From the NCBI GenBank assembly GCA_910577325.1, contig CAJTMR010000001.1, positions 238,384 through 302,383 on the forward strand: DNA of 64,000 bases, read 5' to 3'. A program made the translations under genes and the position numbers. The notes beneath the pieces were generated by a model. The model searched no databases and was not told the DNA's origin. It worked only from the letters and a program-made list of their open reading frames with translations. The stretch comes from an uncultured Parabacteroides sp. GTDB lineage: Bacteria > Bacteroidota > Bacteroidia > Bacteroidales > Tannerellaceae. Shown in pieces: positions 51,131 through 60,800 of the stretch (position 1 is the first letter of the stretch; the number at the start of each line of letters is the position of its first letter).

Positions 51131-54100
51131 TTATTCTCTGTGCGCCGATTCGTAAGCCATACGGTAGTTGTCAAACTCTTCCTGGTATTGCTTGTTGAAT
51201 TCGGGGTTGTAATGTTTGTTGATTAACAATACTTGATTCAAAATCCGCATGTCTTGTAGCAGTTCTGCTTCTACAGATGACAGTTGCATCGGGTTCAGGC
51301 GGAAGTACCAGTTGATGTTACGTATCATGTTATCGGCAATGCCTGTAAATATTTCCGCCGCTTTCTCTTTCTGGCCCAACACGTAATATAGCTCTCCGGT
51401 TGAAAGGGCCGTATAGTCGAGCGGGACATTTTCCGGCGGTAGCACCTGCATACATTTGTCCAATACTTCCAGTGCCTTGTCGTTCTTGCCTTCTTTCACC
51501 AATGCCTCTGCCAGGCTGTTGAACAGCATCATGCGGTAGCTCTTGCACATGCGCATTACATTTTCGTCGATGTAAACGCCCGGTTTATCCACGCCACCCC
51601 ATTTGAACTTGTTCATCACGTTGTCGTACATCTTGTCGGTGTTGACAGCCTTGTTGGCGTTTTTCGGAACGATCTGGTAAGCAAGACCGGTTTGTTCGAA
51701 GTAGCCGTCCAGGTTGATGAACTGATCCGGGTTGACTGTGATCGCGTAGTACATCGGACGTTCGAAGTTGTTGGTCTGCAACATGTCGAGGATCGTCAAT
51801 TCCTGTTTGCCCAAGGCGTTCTTTCCGGCGAGGTTGATCATCATCCGCTCTACCATACCTTCTGTTTTGCCACCCAGGATTTTGGCTCCGCGGGCAGAGT
51901 CGACTTTGTAGTACAGTTTGTCGGCCGGGATATAATCCAGTTCCTGGTTGATACCCGGAATCTTTTTGAACTTCGGATCGTCGCTGCGGACAAAGTTCAG
52001 GGCCGTGTTCAGGTCGATCGAGTCTTTTGTCAGCGGAAAAACGTATGCTGCATCGCGGGTTCCCTGTATATACTGGTCGCGTGTCCAGGTGATCGGCAGC
52101 GGAGCGGACTCGTAAGCCTGTTTCTTCATCTGGTCGATGTACCAGTCTGTTTGCAGGTAGCTGGTGTTGCATACGCGGACATCGGTACGGACACCTTCTA
52201 CCTCTTGAGCATACCACAAGGGGAATGTGTCGTTATCGCCGTTGGTGAAGATGATGGCGTTCGGCTCGCAGGATTCCAGATAGTTGGAGCCGAAATCACG
52301 ACAGACATAGCGGCCTGAACGGTCGTGGTCGTCCCAGTTCTGTCCGGCCATCTGGATCGGTATGAACAGACACAGAACAGTTGCCACCGATCCGGCGATG
52401 ACCGGATTCAGTTTGCCGTATCGTTCGAGTCCTTTTGCCAGTGCCGCGACACCGAATCCGATCCAGATACAGAACGCATAGAACGATCCGGCATACGCAT
52501 AGTCTCGTTCGCGCGGCTGGTACGGCGTTTGGTTCAGGTACAACACGATAGCCAGGCCGGTCATGAAGAACAGGAAGAAGGTCACCCAGAAGCTTTGGAT
52601 TCCTTTCTGTCCCGAATAAGCCTGGAACAGCAAACCTAAAATACCTAATAGCAACGGCAGCATATAATAGACATTGTGCCCTTTATTGTTGATAATGTCG
52701 AACGGCATGTCTTCTTGCGGTCCTACCAGTATTTCGTCGATAAACGGAATGCCGGTAATCCAGTTGCCGTTCAGCACTTCCCCATTCCCCTGGATGTCAT
52801 TCTGACGGCCGGAGAAGTTCCACATGAAGTAACGCCAGTACATGAAGTTCACCTGGTAGGAGAAGAAGAACTTCAGGTTTTCCGCGAAGGTCGGTTTCAT
52901 GACGCTTTTCATCTCTCCGCAATAGTTGTATTTCACCGGCTGGCCTTTTACCTGTGCCCAATCCTTGTAGGCTTGGATATGGCGCGGGTCGGAACTATAC
53001 ATACGTGGGAAGAGCATGTTCAGTTCGTCGATATATTTGTACTCCTGATCGATGCGGGAGACATAATAACGATCTTTCTCGTTCTTGTCCTTCTTGATCA
53101 CGCGGCTCCAGGTCGGTTCGCCTTCAGTCGTGACAGGTACGCAACTTCCGCCTTGGTTTTCGCGTTGTACTTCCGATACGTAGGTCTGTCCGTAAAGTAG
53201 AGGGGTCTTGCCATACTGTTCGCGTGCCAGATAGGTACGCAGCGTGAAGATATCGCTTGGCGCGTTTTGGTTCATAGGCGTGTCGGCCGTCGCACGGATC
53301 AGTGTCAGGGCATACGAAGAATAGCCCACTACGACAACCATCAGGCAGACCAGGACCGTATTCAGCGTCTTGATATCCACCTTTTCGCTCTTGAACAGGT
53401 AAAGGCTCAATGCTGCCGTCAGGATAACCGCCAACACGTATCCCCTTCCGATAAACGGAATGCCGATCAATACGACCGACAGGATAAAAGCAATCTTCAT
53501 GCGTGCCGGACGGATCTCGTCGCGCATGGTTTCACGGATGGCCCAGATCAATACGCCTGCCACGATGATCACGTATGCAAACACGCCGGAATTGTAAGGC
53601 ATACCCAAGACATTGACAAACAACAGTTCGAAATAGCCGCAAACCTCGACCAGCCCTTGTACGACGCCGTACATCATCAAGGCAACGATGGCGAAGGAAA
53701 CGAGCAGGGCAACCAACGTACCCTTCATCGTCGGGTCCGGGAATTTCTTATAGTAATATACCAGCACGATAGCCGGGATACACAACAAGTTCAGCAAATG
53801 GACACCGATACTCAACCCCATCAGGTAAGCGATCAATACGATCCAGCGGTCTGCATGCGGTTTGTCGGCAACGGCTTCCCATTTCAGGATCAGCCAGAAA
53901 ACGACGGCCGTAAAGAGCGATGAATAGGCGTAGACTTCCCCTTCCACGGCACTGAACCAGAATGTATCACTGAATGTATAAGCCAGTGCTCCGACCAGGC
54001 CGCTACCCATGATGGTGATCATCTGGCCTAAAGACGCTTCTTCTTCGTCTTTCACTATGATCTTGCGTGCAAGGTGAGTGATACTCCAGAAAAGGAACAG

Positions 54101-54370
54101 GATCGTCAGCCCGCTAAACAGGGCAGACATCGTATTCACCATCTTTGCCACTGTAGACGGGTCGGATGCAAGTTGTGTGAACAGGTTGGCCGTCAACATA
54201 AAGAACGGTGCGCCGGGCGGGTGTCCTACTTCCAGTTTGTAAGCTGAAGAAATGAACTCACCGCAATCCCAGAAACTGGCAGTGGGTTCGATAGTCATCA
54301 AATAAACGGTTGAAGCGATCGCAAAAACGATCCAGCCCAACACGTTGTTGATCAATTTATACTTTCCCAT
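51131..54370 (-). CDS. Glycosyltransferase family 117 protein (DUF2723)
   Basis: A 1,079-residue inner membrane protein. The first part carries the DUF2723 domain with about ten hydrophobic segments; TIEPTASFWDCGEFISSAYK near residue 26 holds acidic residues typical of the GT-C fold. PPGAPFFMLTANLF and EGEVYAYSSLFTA follow. The C-terminal soluble part includes FTNGDNDTFPLWYAQEVEGV and TPR-like helices (LAEALVKEGKNDKALEVLDK). GT-C enzymes use lipid-linked sugars on the outer face of the membrane. The acceptor is not known. It starts a four-gene minus-strand run with the deacetylase, queG and the peptidase. Confidence 0.92.
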   Translation of the reverse strand: MGKYKLINNVLGWIVFAIASTVYLMTIEPTASFWDCGEFISSAYKLEVGHPPGAPFFMLTANLFTQLASDPSTVAKMVNTMSALFSGLTILFLFWSITHLARKIIVKDEEEASLGQMITIMGSGLVGALAYTFSDTFWFSAVEGEVYAYSSLFTAVVFWLILKWEAVADKPHADRWIVLIAYLMGLSIGVHLLNLLCIPAIVLVYYYKKFPDPTMKGTLVALLVSFAIVALMMYGVVQGLVEVCGYFELLFVNVLGMPYNSGVFAYVIIVAGVLIWAIRETMRDEIRPARMKIAFILSVVLIGIPFIGRGYVLAVILTAALSLYLFKSEKVDIKTLNTVLVCLMVVVVGYSSYALTLIRATADTPMNQNAPSDIFTLRTYLAREQYGKTPLLYGQTYVSEVQRENQGGSCVPVTTEGEPTWSRVIKKDKNEKDRYYVSRIDQEYKYIDELNMLFPRMYSSDPRHIQAYKDWAQVKGQPVKYNYCGEMKSVMKPTFAENLKFFFSYQVNFMYWRYFMWNFSGRQNDIQGNGEVLNGNWITGIPFIDEILVGPQEDMPFDIINNKGHNVYYMLPLLLGILGLLFQAYSGQKGIQSFWVTFFLFFMTGLAIVLYLNQTPYQPRERDYAYAGSFYAFCIWIGFGVAALAKGLERYGKLNPVIAGSVATVLCLFIPIQMAGQNWDDHDRSGRYVCRDFGSNYLESCEPNAIIFTNGDNDTFPLWYAQEVEGVRTDVRVCNTSYLQTDWYIDQMKKQAYESAPLPITWTRDQYIQGTRDAAYVFPLTKDSIDLNTALNFVRSDDPKFKKIPGINQELDYIPADKLYYKVDSARGAKILGGKTEGMVERMMINLAGKNALGKQELTILDMLQTNNFERPMYYAITVNPDQFINLDGYFEQTGLAYQIVPKNANKAVNTDKMYDNVMNKFKWGGVDKPGVYIDENVMRMCKSYRMMLFNSLAEALVKEGKNDKALEVLDKCMQVLPPENVPLDYTALSTGELYYVLGQKEKAAEIFTGIADNMIRNINWYFRLNPMQLSSVEAELLQDMRILNQVLLINKHYNPEFNKQYQEEFDNYRMAYESAHRE

Positions 54371-54433
54371 ACTATGTATAAAATGTAATAATTAATTGTC
54401 TTAACTCTGTATCCTCACACGGACAGCCGGCCG

Positions 54434-54462
54434 CAAAGGTAAGCATTTACGTTTAATACCAA
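54434..54462 (-). promoter_or_regulatory. Promoter of the GT117 operon
   Basis: On the minus strand TTG (54460-54462), 18 nt and TACCTTTG (54434-54441). The start codon lies 63 nt further on. Confidence 0.6.
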
Positions 54463-54780
54463 CGCCCTGATATGCTATAAATTGTGTGGAAGAGATTAGA
54501 AATATATTAAAAGAATCCGTTGAATGACAGTCTGAAATCTGATAATTTGCCGACATTCGGATGACAACAAACCCTTTGTATACACTTCCGGTTGCATGGG
54601 TATGCGTTTCAAATTTCATAGGCATGCGTTTGTAGGCTCATGCCGTGGTTTTCCCGGACGATCCGGAAACAAACAGGTAATGAGTGTCGGGAAAAAGCCC
54701 TTCCTCGTTTCAAAAAGACAAAACGGAAAGGAGGGCTTTTTTCTGCTGAAGTAGGAAAAAGGGTGGATTATTGTTGTCTT
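54463..54780. other. Intergenic region with a 22-bp-spaced repeat and a terminator
   Basis: GGTATGCGTTT (54599-54609) and GGCATGCGTTT (54621-54631) lie 22 bp apart, and CATAGGCATG (54617-54626) is shared with the element at 31681-31697. A terminator (54693-54743) follows. There is no gene. Confidence 0.55.
54693..54743. terminator. Bidirectional terminator
   Basis: AAAAAGCCCT (54693-54702) pairs with AGGGCTTTTT (54733-54742); adjacent TCC and GGA bases can extend the stem. T runs are present at the end on both strands. It lies 38 nt after the stop of the minus-strand barrel gene. Confidence 0.75.
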
Positions 54781-55452
54781 TTATTTGACGACAAACGGGA
54801 TGTACACCGATAACATCAAATCGGACAAATGCCCCCGGCGTCCGAGTGCTGGACCGTCGTTGAAGTGCTTCAGCGTGTTCAGGCAACCATATTGATAGGA
54901 CAGTCCTAATTCGCAATGTTTGCTCAACCGGTAGCCTGCTTTGGCCATCACGGAGAGGTCGAATACGGCTTGCGGTTGTACATATAATGTCGGAGTTACG
55001 CCTAATCCGAAATGGAATTTGTCGGTGAGGCGATAGTTCCAACTGGCGGCAATGGAGATCGGCATGATAAAATCAGTAAAACTTTCTCCGGGTGGGATGA
55101 CATAGTCTCCTTCCGGTATTTTATCAATATCTCCAAGAAGAAGTGCTTTGTATTTGTAAACTTGCATCCATTGAAAACCGACAGTTGCATCCAAGTCGAT
55201 AAAATACTTTTGATTTGTCAAAAAACGAAATCGATAGCCAAGCATTCCATTCGCTTTCACATCATTATTATATCCATAATGAGGAGTTGTCATATACACT
55301 GCGCCATCGTGCATCGGAAATCCGACACCGCCACCGACCAATAAACCGTGCTCGGTTTGAGCGAATACAGTTGTTGAAAAGAATAATAGGATATAAAATA
55401 TATTTTTCATTAATAACGAACATACTGTTGCACTAAATAAAATTTTTTTCAT
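54781..55452 (-). CDS. Outer membrane beta-barrel-like protein
   Basis: A protein of up to 223 residues with a signal peptide and alternating beta segments (GLLVGGGVGFPMHDGAVYM, MLGYRFRFLTNQKYFIDLDA, ELGLSYQYGCLN) that end in the amphipathic LMLSVYIPFVVK, as in small outer membrane barrels. ATG 55410 (MKNIFYILLFFSTTVFAQ) gives a classical short signal peptide and may be the true start; ATG 55452 adds 14 residues. It follows the DUF3244 gene on the same strand and may be co-transcribed with it. Function unknown. Confidence 0.75.
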   Translation of the reverse strand: MKKILFSATVCSLLMKNIFYILLFFSTTVFAQTEHGLLVGGGVGFPMHDGAVYMTTPHYGYNNDVKANGMLGYRFRFLTNQKYFIDLDATVGFQWMQVYKYKALLLGDIDKIPEGDYVIPPGESFTDFIMPISIAASWNYRLTDKFHFGLGVTPTLYVQPQAVFDLSVMAKAGYRLSKHCELGLSYQYGCLNTLKHFNDGPALGRRGHLSDLMLSVYIPFVVK

Positions 55453-55470
55453 TGTAATATTGTTTTTAAA

Positions 55471-55824
55471 TTAGATTTTACCATAGATTGAATTTACCCC
55501 ATCTGTAATGGATACAATAGTACCTTCTTTCACTTCCTCATCCAAAGAAATGACAACCGAAGGCTTTGTCACTACAGATTGGTTATACACTACTTCTCCC
55601 ATTGAATTTGTCACAGTCACTTGAACTGTACCTAAATTGGTGGAGAACTCCAACAACAAATCTTTGTTATTGTCTTCAAGCCATCCGTGGATGGGTAATG
55701 TGGAAGTGATTGATTTGGTACCCTTTTCCCATTTACCATCCATTTTGACCTCCTTTTTCGCAAAACAAGGAGTTGATAATGCCAATATTAAAATCAGGCA
55801 TCCTAATTTTTGTGATGTTTTCAT
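55471..55824 (-). CDS. DUF3244 family exported protein
   Basis: A 117-residue protein with a signal peptide (residues 1-22, ending PCFA) and a small beta-sandwich pattern: LLLEFSTNLGTVQVTVTNSM, GEVVYNQSV, then VSITDGVNSIYGKI at the C-terminus. This matches the Bacteroides DUF3244 family, whose role is not established. Such genes commonly follow a TPR/membrane regulator like the one at 56006. The barrel gene starts 18 nt after its stop. Confidence 0.82.
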   Translation of the reverse strand: MKTSQKLGCLILILALSTPCFAKKEVKMDGKWEKGTKSITSTLPIHGWLEDNNKDLLLEFSTNLGTVQVTVTNSMGEVVYNQSVVTKPSVVISLDEEVKEGTIVSITDGVNSIYGKI

Positions 55825-56005
55825 ATACGTTGATTATTATTTGGTGACAAATGTAGATGGAAATACCGAAAGTGGCAAAAACGCGTAAAAAGTGTATGGA
55901 CAATATCCTTTTTTGTATGGACAAGGTTGATGTAAAATATTGATAATCAATATGGCAAAAATTATAAGAGACCTGTTTGTAAAATAATATGGACAGTACT
56001 ATTTT

Positions 56006-57685
56006 TTATATTTTCAAGGTTTGATCGATGATGAACATGCTGATATTCACTTCTTTATTCACAATGCAGAGTTTTTGCCGAGTCCTAAGTCTGCGTTTAT
56101 TTGCCGAGTCCACAGTCAGTCCCAATAACAAGGCTTCCGTTTTCAAGCTGAGGTTGAAGAAACTGAGATAACAAGTTTCAATATCCGTAGGTGTCAAAGT
56201 GCCTATGGCTTTTTCTATTGCGACTGTCCAATCCGGACAAGCATCATCAACCAGTTTTCGGATATGAACCCAGTCTTGCTTGGTCAGTTTTTGTGTTGTT
56301 CCTGATTTGCCCGTTTGTCCACGTAATTTCAACTCTTGTGAAAGCGGAGAATGAAGCAACTTGTCGCATTTTAAAAAAATAATCGCCTTTCGTGCTTCCT
56401 TTTCTTGCTCTTTCAAATACATGATTTCATTATTGTCGTTTAACGTGATTTTTTCTTTTTCTTTGATCTTTTCATTCAAACAGGTCAATTGCCATTCTTT
56501 TTCATTTAACAGTATTTGTTGCCGATGGAGTTTTGTCAATCTTTTTCGGTCCTTATTTTGAAAAAACAGAGTGGCAAACAGACAAAGCATGACAGAGGCT
56601 ATTAATAATTTGTATAAGGAAATACGTAGTTTTCGGTTTTCCTTGATGGCAGAATATAAATTATGCCGTTTTTCAGCATCAATGATATCGACTTGCTTTT
56701 GGCTATCATACAATGATTCTTTTGCTTCGTAACATTGTTCGAGATATTGAAAAGCCTTGGGAATATCATTTGCCTCTTTTTCGATTAAATATCCCATATA
56801 CAACCGGTCAGAAGGCGTATAAAGATTATCGGTTGGACAATCTGCCTTTTCCAGATAATAACGGGCAGAATCCAACATCTCGTTACGATAATAGAGGTAG
56901 CTTAATGCTAAATTATTAGGTCCCGAATTTGTTTTCCCATAAGAAGAACTTCTCTGATAAGATTTTTTTGCCTTTTCTAATTCTCCCATCGACTCGTAAA
57001 CATTCCCTAATCCATTTGCAATCGAAGATATCCCGACCGAATCTTTCATTGTCGTAATGATCGAATCCGCTTTCAACATTAGGTTGAGCGCAAGAGATAA
57101 AGAGTCGTCGGATATCCATGTTTTGCTGATGTCCCGTAAAGCAAAGGCATAGCTCCGTTCATTGTGTGCTTTTTTAAAGAATCTGGCAGCTTCTTCATAC
57201 ATCCGTCGTTCTTCGGAACGTTGTCTGGTATATTCGTAAAGATCTGCCATATAGCTGCAAATGTATCCAGTTATGTTGTATAATTGTTTTTCTTTAGTTA
57301 GTTCCAATGCCTCCAAATAGACTTCGGATGCAGGAATAAACAATTTGTCTTCTACATATGAACGTCCCAAGTATAGTCCGATCCAAGCTTGTTGCTCTGT
57401 CGAACCATGGTGTTTATACCATTTTTTTGCACGGTGCAATTGGATCGTATAAGCCATATCATTCGACGTCTTGTCCGCCGCCTTGCAAAACAGCATGCAC
57501 CAACGGGCGAACTGCCGTTCGTTCAGTTTGTCAGGCAATTCTATCCCTTCCAGTATCATGTAAGCACTGTCCGGGTTTGACACTAATAGCATTTCCGCCC
57601 GGTCCATCCGTTCCGTCGCTTCCCGATTTTCCCGGCAGGAGAAAAAGAGAATGGATAAGAAAGCGAGTAGGAATATGTTTTTCAT
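56006..57685 (-). CDS. Membrane-bound TPR regulator with C-terminal HTH-like domain
   Basis: A 559-residue protein. A lipoprotein-type start (LFFSCRE, Cys17) is followed by TPR repeats over about residues 60-330 (QQAWIGLYLGRSYVEDKL, IANGLGNVYESMGELEKAKK). A membrane segment follows at about residues 357-375 (LLIASVMLCLFATLFF), then a coiled coil and a C-terminal domain resembling an atypical helix-turn-helix (LGLTVDSANKRRLRTRQKL). Such proteins are annotated as transcriptional regulators in Bacteroides and may sense an extracytoplasmic signal through the TPR part. It is upstream of the DUF3244 gene and divergent from the hybrid two-component system. Confidence 0.78.
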   Translation of the reverse strand: MKNIFLLAFLSILFFSCRENREATERMDRAEMLLVSNPDSAYMILEGIELPDKLNERQFARWCMLFCKAADKTSNDMAYTIQLHRAKKWYKHHGSTEQQAWIGLYLGRSYVEDKLFIPASEVYLEALELTKEKQLYNITGYICSYMADLYEYTRQRSEERRMYEEAARFFKKAHNERSYAFALRDISKTWISDDSLSLALNLMLKADSIITTMKDSVGISSIANGLGNVYESMGELEKAKKSYQRSSSYGKTNSGPNNLALSYLYYRNEMLDSARYYLEKADCPTDNLYTPSDRLYMGYLIEKEANDIPKAFQYLEQCYEAKESLYDSQKQVDIIDAEKRHNLYSAIKENRKLRISLYKLLIASVMLCLFATLFFQNKDRKRLTKLHRQQILLNEKEWQLTCLNEKIKEKEKITLNDNNEIMYLKEQEKEARKAIIFLKCDKLLHSPLSQELKLRGQTGKSGTTQKLTKQDWVHIRKLVDDACPDWTVAIEKAIGTLTPTDIETCYLSFFNLSLKTEALLLGLTVDSANKRRLRTRQKLCIVNKEVNISMFIIDQTLKI

Positions 57686-57716
57686 ACGTATGGGAACTGT
57701 TGTTTTGTTTGCCTTA

Positions 57717-57724
57717 CAAAGATA
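57717..57724 (-). promoter_or_regulatory. Candidate promoter of the TPR regulator, -7 box
   Basis: Minus-strand TATCTTTG matches TAnnTTTG, 31 nt before ATG 57685. No clear -33 box. Confidence 0.5.
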
Positions 57725-57808
57725 CGCAAATTAATAAACATTTCATTTGATAAGAGTTGTCAAGATAGTATTTTGCTCACCTGAATATGCATATCATGCA
57801 AATATTCT

Positions 57809-57816
57809 TATCTTTG
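57809..57816 (+). promoter_or_regulatory. Candidate promoter of the hybrid two-component system, -7 box
   Basis: TATCTTTG matches TAnnTTTG, 46 nt before ATG 57863. No clear -33 box. Confidence 0.5.
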
Positions 57817-57862
57817 TGTGGAGGAACGAGAATACTATTTTATTAGTTTGTATAAATAAGAT

Positions 57863-60800
57863 ATGAAAAAGCTGCTATTGTTGTTGTGTTTTGTATTCAT
57901 ACACCAAGTGGTCTATCCTGTTTATTTTAAACATCTTGGTATGAGTGACGGTTTGTCGCAGGTCTCTGTTATGTCGATTTATCAGGACCGTTTGGGGCGC
58001 ATGTGGTTCGGTACGCGCGAAGGTGTCAGTATCTATGACGGGGAACGGATGCGGGTGTATAAAGGTTGGGAGAACGTGGACCCGGAAAGCTCTATAAATG
58101 TTTTACTCGGACATGAATGCGATCATCTCACCGGGAACAGGCAAGGGGATATTTTCTTTAGGACCTGCGATTCGTTGGTGAGGTATGATATCCGGGAAGA
58201 GAAATTTCATGTCGTCGGCGGTTGTAGGGCGAAAACGGTTACTTCGGCAAATGGAGATGTATGGACGGGGTATGAAGATATGATCTGCCGCTATGATGAA
58301 AAAGGAGATAGCCTGCAACTTTATGTAAAGACAAACACCCCCGGAGGTATATCCGGCCTGCTGATTTCGGAGAAAAAGATTTGGATCGGGACTTATGAAG
58401 GCCTGTATGTGATTGAGGAGGATAAAAAAGTCCGTTGTCTGATTGACGGACCTGAGTTTTACCGTTTATTTGAAAGTTCTACGGGCGAGATATGGGCCGG
58501 TTGCCGTACCGGCGGCCTGTACAGGATCACGCAAGACGAGCGGATCATCTGGTATTCGGAGAGCAATCCCTCACCTTTCCACATAGAAAACAGCCAAATA
58601 CGGGGCTTTGCCGAAGACCGGTTTGGGAATATCTGGTTCGGTACTTTTATGGGACTGCATAAATATAACCCTTATACGGATCGGTTTACGGTATATCAAC
58701 AGGATCATTTGCCGGGTAGCCTGTCGCACTCTTCTGTTTTTTCCGTTTATATAGATGCGCAGGAGACGATATGGGTCGGCACTTATTATGGAGGTGTGAA
58801 CTATTTTAATGCGGAAAGGGAAATATTCGCCCATTATACGGACAATCCTTTGCGAAAGGAATGCCTGAACTATTCGTTCGTCGGGAATCTGGCGGAAGAT
58901 AACGATGGCAACATCTGGATTTGCACCGAAGGGGGCGGATTGAACTTCATGGATCGCAAGACACGAACCTTTAAATACTTCACTGCCGGTCACCGTAATT
59001 CCGTATTGCAGAATAACCTGAAGTGCATTGCGTATGACGGGAAACGGGACCGATTGTATATCGGCACGCATCACGGAGGACTTACCCGCTACGATATAAA
59101 GACAGGTTTTTTTCATAACTATCTGGATGATTACAGGGAAGGAGATATAAAGCCGGACGGTATCATCTTCCATACGATGATTCATAACGATAGATTGTAT
59201 GTAAGCGCGATGAACGGAACTTTTGTGATGGATCTCGATACGGACCGGTTCCAATGGATATGCAGGAACGCCCAGAGCTTTACGATCGACAGGGAAGAGA
59301 ATCTATGGATTTTGATCGGGACTTCCTTATACAGGATAGAGCTGGCCTGTCCGGATAACCAGAAACATTATGCTTTGCCCCGTTATGGAATCCGGTTCGA
59401 ACCGAAACGGATTATGACTACCCGGGACGGGGATATCTATTTCGTGGTTTTGGGAGGCGGCTTGTACCGGTATGACAAACAGACCGATTCTTTTATCCAT
59501 TATTCGCAGGAAAGCGGGCATCTGTTGAGCAATTATTGTTATAATGTCGCAGAGACCAATTCGGAAGAGTTGTTGGTGACCAGTGATAAGGGTGTTACCT
59601 TTCTGAATCCTTTCAGCGGAAGTACCCGGTTTGCGACGTTGGGAGCGAACCTGCCGATCACATCCATTGCGGATGGCTGCGGCATTCTGGTGTGCCGGAA
59701 CAATGAACTCTTTGTCGGAGGGAATGACGGACTGACCTCTTTTTACCGGGAGGATCTCGATAAGACGGAAAAGAATTACTCCTTATATTTTTCAGAGCTG
59801 TATATTCATAATAAGAGAATCTATCCGGGAGCCGTTTCGGGAGGCATATTGGAGGAGGCTTTTCCTTTCAGCAAATCGATCCGGTTGAACTACAAGCAAA
59901 ACAACCTGATTATAAACTTCGCCACAACCAATTATATCGATATCCAGAAAAATAATGAATATCAATACCGGTTAGTCGGTTTTGACGATGATTGGGTTTC
60001 CACCTCTTCTTCCAGTATTTATTATACGAACCTGGACCCCGGTAAATATACTTTGTTGGTCCGTGAAAAGAATCTGTCCCAACACTTGATGAACCACCGT
60101 GAAATTTCTCTGGATATCCAGATTGCCCAACCCTGGTATAAAACGGGTTGGGCGTGGACACTATATGTCCTGACTGTTTTTATGATCACTTATCTGACTG
60201 TACGGATTCTAAATGCCCGGCGCAAATTGGCGCTGTCTCTTGAAAAGGAACGGGAAGAGAAGGAGCGTAACGAGGAGTTGAACCAGGCGAAACTACGCTT
60301 CTTTACCAATATCAGCCATGAGTTCAGGACGCCGCTGACGCTTATTATCAGTCAGATAGATATGCTTTTTCAGAGTTCATCCCTTCCTCCGACCTTGTAT
60401 AACCGGATTATTAAGATCAGCAAGAATGCCAACCGGATGCGGAATATGATTTCCGAGTTGTTGGAATTCCGGAAATTAGAGCAGAATTATGTCTCGTTGC
60501 ATGTTTGCGAACAGAACCTGATTCCGTTTCTGAAAGATATTTATCTTTCCTATTGCGAGCTGGCGGCCCAGCAATCCATTACATTTGATTTTCAGCATGC
60601 AGAGGAGAATCTATTGTTATGGTTTGATTCCAATCAGTTGCAGAAAGTGTTTTACAATCTTTTGTCAAACGCTTTTAAATATACGAAGCCGGGAGGTACG
60701 ATAGAATTGCATGTGTCTTCGGATGGGAATGAGACCCGTATAAAAGTGATCGATACGGGGATCGGGCTTTCGCCGGATGACGTCTCGCATATCTTTGACC

